From contig MHQO01000022.1 in the NCBI GenBank assembly GCA_001820675.1, forward strand, positions 12,402 through 17,403: a stretch of 5,002 nt of DNA, written 5' to 3'. Every line of letters starts with the position of its first letter. Position 1 is the first letter of the stretch. Both the position numbers and the translations under genes were made by a program. Positions 1 through 5,002 of this stretch are shown piece by piece. The notes below the pieces were generated by a model. It ran no database searches. It was not told the DNA's origin and worked only from the letters and a program-made list of their open reading frames with translations. Origin of the DNA: Candidatus Sungbacteria bacterium RIFCSPLOWO2_01_FULL_47_10. GTDB taxonomy: Bacteria > Patescibacteriota > Minisyncoccia > Sungbacterales > GWA2-42-14.

Positions 1-126
1 CCGGGGAAGGAATATCCCACGCGAGCCGAACTTGCAAAAAAACGGGAGATGGAGGAAGAGAAGGAAAAAGGAGAAGCGGGGGATAAGAAGAAAAAGGAAA
101 AATCAAATAAAAAGAATGAAAAATAA
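1..126 (+). CDS. C-terminal tail of an unidentified protein (5' end outside window)
   Basis: The first frame is open from base 1 and closes with TAA at 124-126, giving 41 residues that begin PGKEYPTRAELAKKREMEEE. From about residue 14 onward it is almost entirely Lys, Glu, Asp, Asn and Gly, with a KKKKEK run, so it is a disordered, highly charged tail rather than a folded domain. The charge pattern, the in-frame stop and the collapse into non-coding sequence just after it support a real gene end. Nothing in these residues identifies the family. A NusB-type antitermination factor is possible, because nusB often lies just before rnc and I recall related tails, but this is a guess. The gap to the next gene is 129 bases, filled by a large inverted repeat, and no T-rich terminator is visible after the stop. 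Confidence 0.65.
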   Translation, partial: PGKEYPTRAELAKKREMEEEKEKGEAGDKKKKEKSNKKNEK

Positions 127-150
127 AAAGGTTCTGTAAGTGAGCAATCA

Positions 151-241
151 AGAACAATACATATCAATTAATATCAATAAATATCAATGAGTATCGGATA
201 TTCATTGATATGTATGGATACTCATGGATATTGATCGTTCT
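151..241 (+). repeat. Large imperfect inverted repeat / long hairpin in the rnc leader
   Basis: This is a dyad centred on base 196. Pairing each base x (151-195) with base 392-x gives 36 Watson-Crick pairs, one G-U pair and 8 mismatches out of 45, with no bulges needed. The apical part is best: 181-195 pairs with 197-211 (14 Watson-Crick pairs plus G191-U201), centred on TATCGGATA (192-200), itself a palindrome around G196. As RNA this would be a rod of about 45 bp with scattered internal mismatches, ending 14 bases before the rnc start codon. There is no T-tract after it, so it is not an ordinary terminator. RNase III cleaves such rods, and in E. coli a leader stem-loop mediates rnc autoregulation, so an autoregulatory cleavage site is a reasonable inference. 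A DNA-level operator is the main alternative. Confidence 0.85.
162..230. repeat. Helically phased TATCAAT-type heptamers, 10-bp spacing
   Basis: On the + strand TATCAAT occurs at 162-168, 172-178 and 182-188, followed by the related TATCGGA at 192-198. On the - strand the same type recurs as TATCAAT at 204-210 and TATCCAT at 214-220 and 224-230. Within each half the units are exactly 10 bp apart, about one helical turn, and the two halves mirror each other around base 196. Short phased units could have arisen by local duplication, or could bind a protein along one face of the helix. They are too short and too unspaced for a CRISPR array. Confidence 0.8.
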
Positions 242-255
242 CGATATTAGCTTTT

Positions 256-954
256 GTGAAAGATTTATCTCCCTTCGAAGATAAACTCTCTATCCAATTC
301 AATAACAAAGATCTTCTGCGCCAGGCCCTGACGCATCGTTCGTATTTGAACGAAAATCCGTCGCTTGCGAAAATGGGACACAACGAACGGCTCGAATTTT
401 TAGGGGATGCGGTGCTTGAGCTTGTTGTTACCGAGAAACTCTATGGGCAATTTCCCGAAAAACCCGAAGGGGAATTAACCAGTTTCCGCGCGGCCCTCGT
501 CAATTCAAAAATGCTTGCCGAAGTTGCGGCCGATATCGGCCTGAACGATTATGTCCTCCTTTCGCGGGGCGAGGCAAAAGATACGGGAAGGGCTCGCCAG
601 TATATTCTCGCAAACGCGTTCGAGGCGCTCGTGGGCGCGTTGTATCTCGACCGGGGGTATGAATCGGTAAGAAAATTCATTGAAGATGTTTTGATCTCAA
701 GCCATCTTGAAGACGTTCTTGCCAGGCGGCTCTATAAGGACCCGAAGTCGCTCTTTCAGGAGGAAGCCCAGGAACGCGTCGGGATAACGCCGACATATAC
801 GGTTTTGCGGGAATGGGGACCGGATCATGATAAGCATTTTACTGTCGGAATTTTTTTGGGGAAAGAACTTGTGGCCGAGGGCGGCGGGCCGTCAAAACAA
901 TCGGCCCAGGAAGATGCCGCACGGAATGCCATTTCCGCAAAGGGGTGGGAGTGA
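256..954 (+). CDS. rnc: Ribonuclease III
   Basis: This 232-residue double-stranded-RNA endonuclease would act in the cytoplasm on rRNA precursors and structured mRNAs, cutting as a homodimer with Mg2+. The catalytic domain spans about residues 5-150 and includes HRSYLNE and the signature NERLEFLGDAVL (43-54), with metal-site residues E47 and D51. E71, in the EGEL motif, corresponds to E. coli E65. The second acidic cluster reads ILANAFEAL, so N120 sits where E. coli has D114, while E123 is retained. A double-stranded RNA-binding domain follows (about 161-229), with KSLFQEEAQE at its start and GGGPSKQSAQEDAARNA at its end. Length matches the usual 220-235 residues. The GTG at 256 is the only plausible start: an in-frame TGA lies at 232-234 and no ATG or TTG intervenes. 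No Shine-Dalgarno sequence precedes it. The upstream hairpin suggests self-regulation. An intrinsic terminator follows the gene. Confidence 0.97.
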   Translation: MKDLSPFEDKLSIQFNNKDLLRQALTHRSYLNENPSLAKMGHNERLEFLGDAVLELVVTEKLYGQFPEKPEGELTSFRAALVNSKMLAEVAADIGLNDYVLLSRGEAKDTGRARQYILANAFEALVGALYLDRGYESVRKFIEDVLISSHLEDVLARRLYKDPKSLFQEEAQERVGITPTYTVLREWGPDHDKHFTVGIFLGKELVAEGGGPSKQSAQEDAARNAISAKGWE

Positions 955-987
955 ACCAAACTTAAGGATGTTCGGATGATATAAGCC

Positions 988-1015
988 AAAAAATCAACCG
1001 CGAGGTTGTTTTTTT
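988..1015 (+). terminator. Intrinsic terminator after rnc
   Basis: A stem CAACC (995-999) / GGTTG (1004-1008) closes a GCGA loop, a GNRA-type tetraloop. After a single T-T mismatch (994/1009), six A-T pairs extend the stem (988-993 with 1010-1015). The right arm ends in seven Ts (1009-1015), the normal layout of a Rho-independent terminator. Because the left arm is an A-run, it could also work in the opposite direction. It lies 33 bases after the rnc stop and separates rnc from ftsH. Confidence 0.82.
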
Positions 1016-1038
1016 ATCCCTATTTGCTACGGTTGGGT

Positions 1039-1044
1039 TATAAT
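1039..1044 (+). promoter_or_regulatory. -10 element of the ftsH promoter
   Basis: A perfect TATAAT lies just after the rnc terminator, 26 bases before the chosen ftsH start. The region 16-18 bp upstream (about 1015-1022) has no recognisable TTGACA-like box, so the -35 element is weak or absent, and there is no TGn extension. If used, transcription would begin near 1050-1051 and leave a leader of about 20 bases ahead of the GTG at 1071. Confidence 0.6.
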
Positions 1045-1059
1045 CTTTGACAAACAATG

Positions 1060-1063
1060 GGAG
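1060..1063 (+). promoter_or_regulatory. Shine-Dalgarno sequence deciding the ftsH start
   Basis: GGAG lies 7 bases before the GTG at 1071. The longer reading frame could start at TTG 1047, but that codon has no Shine-Dalgarno sequence and would lie upstream of the transcription start predicted from TATAAT at 1039-1044. The GGAG sits in a tiny potential hairpin (GGGA 1059-1062 with TCCC 1067-1070), probably too weak alone to matter. Confidence 0.6.
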
Positions 1064-1070
1064 AATTCCC

Positions 1071-3002
1071 GTGCCGAACAGCGGAAATAATACAAATGGC
1101 GGCAAACAGCCCTCACCCCTTGCAAGGGTTATGCTGATGGTGCTGGCGGCGTTTTTTGGATTCATGTTGTTTCAAACATTATTTGGGGCAGGACCCGGCG
1201 GATCAGGGGACATTAACTATCTATCGTACTCCTCCTTTATCGAGCAGGTTGAAAAGGACAATGTTGCACAAGTGGAAGTTTCGGAAGATAAGAAATTAAT
1301 TCGGATCGAGTTGAAAAAACCGATTCCCGTCGATGCCGGGCAAACATCCACGGGGCGTTCTGATTCCGGCAAGGCATCCCCCCGTGTTTCCGGTCTGTTC
1401 ACTGTTTACCTTGCGGCTGATTACGACACATGGCTTACCGAAAAACTTTTGAAGCACGGTGTCAGAGTGGAGGCGTTACCCAAAAAGGGCGATAGTGTGT
1501 GGGGATTTTTTGGCAGTTGGATACCGATGCTTTTGTTTCTTGGCGTATGGATTTTTTTTATGAGGAGGGCGCAAGGTGGCGCGGGGGGCGCGCTCCAGTT
1601 CGGGAAAAGCAAGTATCGGATCGTGCAGGCAAAAGACATGAAGAAATTCAGCGATGTTGCCGGTTGCGACGAATCAAAAGAAGAACTTAAAGAGATCGTT
1701 GATTTCTTGCGAGACCCGAGAAAATTTTACCGGCTTGGGGGAAAGATTCCCAAGGGCGTTTTGCTTGTTGGCCAGCCGGGTACCGGAAAAACGCTTCTTG
1801 CCAAAGCCATAGCGGGCGAGGCGAATGTTCCGTTCTTCTCGATTTCCGGTTCTGACTTTGTCGAAATGTTTGTGGGCGTGGGCGCCTCGCGCGTACGCGA
1901 CCTTTTCGAGCAGGGGAAGAAACATGCCCCATGCATCATTTTCATGGATGAAATCGATGCGGTCGGTCGCCATCGCGGAGCCGGGCTCGGCGGCGGGCAT
2001 GACGAACGGGAGCAGACGTTAAACCAACTGCTCGTTGAAATGGATGGTTTCGATTCGAACGAGGGCGTGATTCTTATTGCCGCGACAAACCGCCCCGACG
2101 TGCTTGATCCTGCCCTTCTTCGGCCCGGACGATTCGACCGGCAGATTGTCGTGCCTCGCCCCGACCTGAAGGGGAGGGAAGAAATTCTGAAAATTCATTC
2201 GCGCGAAAAGCCAATGCATGAAGATGTAGACCTTTCTGTGGTTGCGCGTGGTACGCCCGGTTTTTCCGGCGCCGACCTTGCAAATCTCGTGAATGAGGCA
2301 GCGCTTCTTGCTTCGCGCCGCGATAAGGAAAAAATCGAACCGGTTGATTTTGAGGATGCGAAAGACAAAGTGTTAATGGGCCCCGAACGAAAGAGCGCCG
2401 TCATTCCCGAACACGAACGGCTTATTACCGCCTACCATGAAGCGGGGCACGCCATTGTTGCTCAATTTCTTTTTGATACGGACGTGTCGAACGCGGACCC
2501 CGTTCATAAAGTGACTATTATTCCGCGTGGGATGGCCGGAGGTCTTACTCAACAACTGCCGCTTGAGGATCGCCATAATTATTCGGAGCAATATGTTAAA
2601 AACCGGCTCGCGGTACTTCTTGCGGGCAGAGCAGGAGAAGAGCGCCAGTTCGGCGGCATGAAATCGACGGGCGCGGGAAACGACATCGAGGTAGCGACAA
2701 AACTCTCGCGCAAAATGATATGCGAATGGGGTATGAGCGAAAAACTCGGTCCGGTTGTCTATGGCCAGAAAGAGGAATTGGTATTTCTCGGGAGAGATGT
2801 CGGACACAGGCAGAATTACAGCGAAGAAACCGCGCGACTCGTTGACGAAGAAATTAAGGAAAATGTCGTGGTTGCACACAAGCGCGCTCATGAAATTTTG
2901 GAAACGAACACTGCCGCTTTTGAAGCGTTGGCACAAACGCTCTTACGCATCGAAACGGTTACCGGGAATGAAGTTGCGGAAATTTACAGGATGAATTCAT
3001 AG
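1071..3002 (+). CDS. ftsH: ATP-dependent zinc metalloprotease FtsH
   Basis: This membrane-anchored hexameric AAA+ protease extracts and degrades misfolded or regulated membrane and cytoplasmic proteins. Counting from GTG 1071 it has 643 residues, close to the 644 of E. coli FtsH. In order: a short Asn/Gly-rich N-terminus; a membrane helix (about 21-38); an extracytoplasmic domain (about 40-142); a second helix (about 144-164); the AAA+ module with Walker A GQPGTGKT (234-241), pore motif FVG (267-269), Walker B IIFMDEID (ending near 296) and the second region of homology with arginine fingers R351 and R354; then the peptidase domain with HEAGH (456-460; zinc ligands H456 and H460, catalytic E457) and third ligand D538 in [11 protein letters not shown]. 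All key residues are present. A Ser/Gly/Lys-rich stretch (about 91-107) interrupts the extracytoplasmic domain. The start rests on GGAG at 1060; an upstream TTG at 1047 would add 8 residues. The gene has its own -10 box and a terminator on each side. Confidence 0.97.
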   Translation: MPNSGNNTNGGKQPSPLARVMLMVLAAFFGFMLFQTLFGAGPGGSGDINYLSYSSFIEQVEKDNVAQVEVSEDKKLIRIELKKPIPVDAGQTSTGRSDSGKASPRVSGLFTVYLAADYDTWLTEKLLKHGVRVEALPKKGDSVWGFFGSWIPMLLFLGVWIFFMRRAQGGAGGALQFGKSKYRIVQAKDMKKFSDVAGCDESKEELKEIVDFLRDPRKFYRLGGKIPKGVLLVGQPGTGKTLLAKAIAGEANVPFFSISGSDFVEMFVGVGASRVRDLFEQGKKHAPCIIFMDEIDAVGRHRGAGLGGGHDEREQTLNQLLVEMDGFDSNEGVILIAATNRPDVLDPALLRPGRFDRQIVVPRPDLKGREEILKIHSREKPMHEDVDLSVVARGTPGFSGADLANLVNEAALLASRRDKEKIEPVDFEDAKDKVLMGPERKSAVIPEHERLITAYHEAGHAIVAQFLFDTDVSNADPVHKVTIIPRGMAGGLTQQLPLEDRHNYSEQYVKNRLAVLLAGRAGEERQFGGMKSTGAGNDIEVATKLSRKMICEWGMSEKLGPVVYGQKEELVFLGRDVGHRQNYSEETARLVDEEIKENVVVAHKRAHEILETNTAAFEALAQTLLRIETVTGNEVAEIYRMNS

Positions 3003-3007
3003 ATACG

Positions 3008-3029
3008 GCCCCGTGAAATACGGGGCTTT
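3008..3029 (+). terminator. Intrinsic terminator after ftsH
   Basis: A perfect 7-bp stem, GCCCCGT (3008-3014) with ACGGGGC (3020-3026), closes a 5-base loop GAAAT only 5 bases after the ftsH TAG. The tail is short, TTT then ATAAT, so the hairpin is strong but the U-tract is weak. Some read-through into smc is possible. Confidence 0.75.
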
Positions 3030-3034
3030 ATAAT
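3029..3034 (+). promoter_or_regulatory. Possible -10 element upstream of smc
   Basis: A perfect TATAAT overlaps the T-tail of the ftsH terminator, mirroring the terminator-then-TATAAT arrangement before ftsH. The expected -35 position falls in the GC-rich terminator stem and does not resemble TTGACA. If real it would give a leader of about 125 bases before smc. A TATGAT at 3116-3121 is a weaker alternative. The rest of 3035-3117 shows nothing I can assign. Confidence 0.3.
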
Positions 3035-3117
3035 ACGCGAAACGGGCAGGATTTGCTTGCCGATATAAGGGAAAAATGATAAGGTTAAACCTGAGATTTA
3101 TGATGATGTAGGGTGTA

Positions 3118-3160
3118 TGATTTAGGAATTCTTAAATTTTGATTTTTGAATCTTAAATCA
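3118..3160 (+). other. AT-rich hairpin abutting the smc ribosome-binding site
   Basis: TGATTTAGGAATTC (3118-3131) pairs with GAATCTTAAATCA (3148-3160): 12 Watson-Crick pairs and one G-U (G3125-U3153), with A3128 as a single bulge and a 16-base loop (3132-3147). The last base of the right arm, A3160, is also the first base of the AGGA before smc. There is no T-tract after it. It could modulate smc translation, protect mRNA, or be a chance AT-rich inverted repeat. Confidence 0.5.
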
Positions 3161-3163
3161 GGA
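3160..3163 (+). promoter_or_regulatory. Shine-Dalgarno sequence of smc
   Basis: AGGA lies 4 bases before ATG 3168, a rather short spacing. The ATG gives the canonical SMC N-terminus MKLKRLELGGFKSFA, so the start is secure even though the ribosome-binding site is modest. Confidence 0.55.
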
Positions 3164-3167
3164 TGTC

Positions 3168-5002
3168 ATGAAATTAAAGAGGTTAGAGTTAGGCGGCTTT
3201 AAGTCGTTTGCAAAAACGACTGTTTTTGAATTTCCGACAGCTGTGACCGCAGTTGTCGGTCCGAACGGATCAGGCAAATCCAATGTTTCAGAAGGGATCC
3301 GGTGGGTGTTGGGGGAGCAATCAATGAAATCACTCCGCGGAAAGCGCGGAGAGGATTTGATTTGGAACGGATCTCCAAAACTTTCACGCATGGGAAAGGC
3401 GGAAGTTACGCTCACGTTCGATAATACCGACGGAAAAATTCCGGTTGATTTTCAGGAAGTGTCGATTACACGAAAGATTTTCCGTGATGGGGTGAATGAA
3501 TACTATCTCAACGGATCGCAGGTCCGTCTGAAAGATATCGTTGAATTGATCGCGCGGATGGGTCTCGGTGAGATAAAGCACAATATGATAGGCCAGGGAG
3601 AAGTCGACAGGATCCTTTTATCTTCCCCGCGCGAGAGGCGAGAACTGATCGAAGAAGCAATCGGTCTTAAGGTGTATCAGATTAAAAAAGCCGAAGCGGA
3701 TCGAAAACTTAGGGCATCCGAAGAAAACCTGAAGGACGTGGAATCGCTGATACGGGAACTTACTCCGCATCTTAAATTTTTGAAGGAACAGGCGAGAAAG
3801 GCCGAATCGCGAAAGGAGGTTCAAGATGAATTGCGGCGGCTTGAACAATATTATTTTCAGCGGGCACGCGCCGAAGTCAGCGCCACGCTCGAAAAACTGG
3901 GCAGGGAAAAACGGCCCCACGAAGAGACTATCCGGGAAATCGAGCACGGCCTTGCCGGTCTTTTTGAGAAGTCCCAAGCCCTTGAAGGGAAATCGCGCGA
4001 TTCAAGCGAGGTGCGGGAGATCAGATCGCACATTGCAGAATTTGAAAAAGAGGAGAGGGAAATTTCGCGGGAACTCGGTAGGATTGAGGGTCGGCTTGAG
4101 GCGGAGCGATCCAAACCCAAAACGATAACGCGGATTATAGACCTTGGTTATGTAAAGGGCGCGGTTGCAAAATTTATGATGCTTCTCGGCGAAGCGGAAC
4201 GTGAGCCCGACTTTGAGGTCTTGAAAAAACGGGTGGGATCATTAAAAGAAAATCTTGAAAAATTCGTCAAGGATCTTGAGCGGGGATCCATAGAAGAGGA
4301 GCGGAAGCAGTCTCTGGAGATGGTGACATTGGCGGAGCGCGAGGGCGGTTTGCATGAGGCGATGAAAGGAATCGCTCAAAAGCTGAAAGAATCGAAAGAA
4401 GCGCTTTATGGCAAGGAAAAAGATTACCGCGAGATTCAGGAAGAATTGCGCACTATCGATAAAAAAATTCGGGAAAAAGAGGAAGAAAAAACAGTCGTTC
4501 GCGAAGCATTGAACCGCGTTCTTTTTGAAGAAGAAAAAATCAAAATGCGCGAAGAAGAGCTTGAGAAAGAAATGGCATTCTGGGGAATTGAAAAAGAACG
4601 GATTCTCGGAGATGCGGACCCCGCGATTCAATATGATTCGCTCGAAGAAGCGCGGCGCCGGATTGAGCGGCTACGCGCGCGCCTGGAAGAGGTCGGGGGC
4701 ATTGACGAATCCGTCATCAAAGAGTATCAGGAGACGGAGGCGCGTTTTTCGTTTCTCCAAAAAGAAAGCGAGGATATCCGAAAAGCGATTGAAGCGACCG
4801 AGGAGCTTGTCGGGACGCTGGATAAAACTCTTAAAGATAATTTTGAAGAGGGATTCGCAAAAATACGGGATGAATTCCATAATTATTTTCGCGTAATTTT
4901 TGGCGGGGGAGGCGCAAAATTGAAACTGGTTGAATACGGAAGGAGAAAGTCCGAAGACGAGCTTGAGGATGCCGAAGAATCGGGCGGAGAAATCGAGGAG
5001 CC
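3168..5002 (+). CDS. smc: Compact SMC-family ATPase, 3' end outside window
   Basis: SMC proteins are ATP-driven DNA-entrapping dimers that organise and segregate chromosomes. The frame is open without stops for 611 codons to the window end. The N-terminal head is classical: MKLKRLELGGFKSFA start, Walker A GPNGSGKS (31-38), RWVLGEQ (45-51) and Q-loop MIGQGEVDRIL (140-150, Q143). A first charged coiled coil runs about 165-314. A non-helical-looking stretch with P317, G327, G331, G341 and P347 follows, then a second coil (about 350-545). Residues 505-531 (RLEEVGGIDESVIKEYQETE then RFSFLQK) and 565-587 (ending FRVIFGGGGAKLKL) match the coil end and C-terminal head start of SMC, near residues 985-1065 of the 1186-residue B. 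subtilis protein as I recall it. The arms are therefore about half length, and no hinge of about 150 residues is present. An acidic Glu/Asp-rich insertion begins at about 595. Signature, Walker B and D-loop motifs should lie beyond the window; I estimate about 730 residues in total. Confidence 0.9.
   Translation, partial: MKLKRLELGGFKSFAKTTVFEFPTAVTAVVGPNGSGKSNVSEGIRWVLGEQSMKSLRGKRGEDLIWNGSPKLSRMGKAEVTLTFDNTDGKIPVDFQEVSITRKIFRDGVNEYYLNGSQVRLKDIVELIARMGLGEIKHNMIGQGEVDRILLSSPRERRELIEEAIGLKVYQIKKAEADRKLRASEENLKDVESLIRELTPHLKFLKEQARKAESRKEVQDELRRLEQYYFQRARAEVSATLEKLGREKRPHEETIREIEHGLAGLFEKSQALEGKSRDSSEVREIRSHIAEFEKEEREISRELGRIEGRLEAERSKPKTITRIIDLGYVKGAVAKFMMLLGEAEREPDFEVLKKRVGSLKENLEKFVKDLERGSIEEERKQSLEMVTLAEREGGLHEAMKGIAQKLKESKEALYGKEKDYREIQEELRTIDKKIREKEEEKTVVREALNRVLFEEEKIKMREEELEKEMAFWGIEKERILGDADPAIQYDSLEEARRRIERLRARLEEVGGIDESVIKEYQETEARFSFLQKESEDIRKAIEATEELVGTLDKTLKDNFEEGFAKIRDEFHNYFRVIFGGGGAKLKLVEYGRRKSEDELEDAEESGGEIEE

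Noticed and set aside
204..230. DnaA-box cluster or replication origin
   Set aside because: Only the TATCCA core is shared; the flanking bases do not match TTATCCACA and no dnaA/dnaN context is present.
161..231. CRISPR array or CRISPR-like repeat
   Set aside because: Units are only 7-10 bp with no unique spacers, and the second half is inverted.
151..241. Rho-independent terminator of the upstream gene
   Set aside because: The stem is AT-rich and far longer than typical, and no T-tract follows base 241.
256..954. Stop-codon recoding (TGA as an amino acid), as in some candidate phyla
   Set aside because: rnc ends at TGA exactly at the expected family length, and tryptophans in all genes are encoded by TGG.
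1047..1052. TTGACA as a -35 box
   Set aside because: No acceptable -10 hexamer lies 16-18 bp downstream (about 1069-1076), and the site falls after a perfect TATAAT; probably coincidence.
2373..2936. Minus-strand open frame of 187 residues inside ftsH
   Set aside because: It lies wholly opposite the peptidase domain of a fully conserved ftsH, has no ribosome-binding site and no recognisable motif; it is a shadow of the real gene.
4100..4230. Frameshift or internal deletion breaking smc
   Set aside because: The frame stays open with consistent coil-type codons on both sides and no stop in frame, so a clean short gene is the simpler reading, though a collapsed in-frame assembly cannot be excluded from this sequence alone.
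4242..4631. Minus-strand Phe-rich open frame of 129 residues inside smc
   Set aside because: The Phe/Leu richness is simply the complement of GAA/AAA/GAG-rich coiled-coil codons in smc.
4525..4896. Plus-strand Lys/Arg-rich frame of 123 residues overlapping smc
   Set aside because: It is an out-of-frame reading of the Glu/Lys-rich coil of smc; the smc frame carries family motifs on both sides without interruption.

Overview
The window carries three recognisable genes on the + strand plus the tail of a fourth: a short Lys/Glu-rich C-terminus (1-126), ribonuclease III (rnc, 256-954), the membrane AAA+ zinc protease FtsH (ftsH, 1071-3002), and the first 611 codons of an SMC-family ATPase (smc, 3168 to the window end). 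The sequence is bacterial, of moderate GC, with the standard code (TGA and TAG act as stops, and tryptophans are TGG). The unusually compact SMC with a Lys/Glu-rich insertion near its C-terminal head, the rnc-ftsH-smc order, and the weak or absent Shine-Dalgarno signals suggest a candidate-phyla (Patescibacteria/Parcubacteria-like) genome. That lineage call is inference from remembered family features, not a database result.

Layout: 1-126 ends an unidentified gene. 127-255 is an intergenic leader dominated by one very large imperfect inverted repeat (151-241, centred on base 196), built from heptamers of the TATCAAT type spaced exactly 10 bp apart. rnc follows from a GTG start with no visible ribosome-binding site. 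955-1070 holds an intrinsic terminator (988-1015), a perfect TATAAT (1039-1044) and the GGAG that supports a GTG start for ftsH at 1071. 3003-3167 holds a GC-rich terminator hairpin (3008-3029), an AT-rich stretch, and a second hairpin (3118-3160) that abuts the ribosome-binding site of smc.

The three genes are not one tight operon: terminators separate rnc from ftsH and ftsH from smc, so each is probably its own transcription unit. They cover RNA processing, membrane protein quality control and chromosome organisation. The two most interesting items are (i) the SMC, which reaches its C-terminal head by about residue 555 instead of about residue 1040 and has no room for a canonical hinge, and (ii) the long double-stranded RNA-like hairpin directly upstream of the gene for a double-stranded-RNA endonuclease, a natural candidate for RNase III autoregulation.
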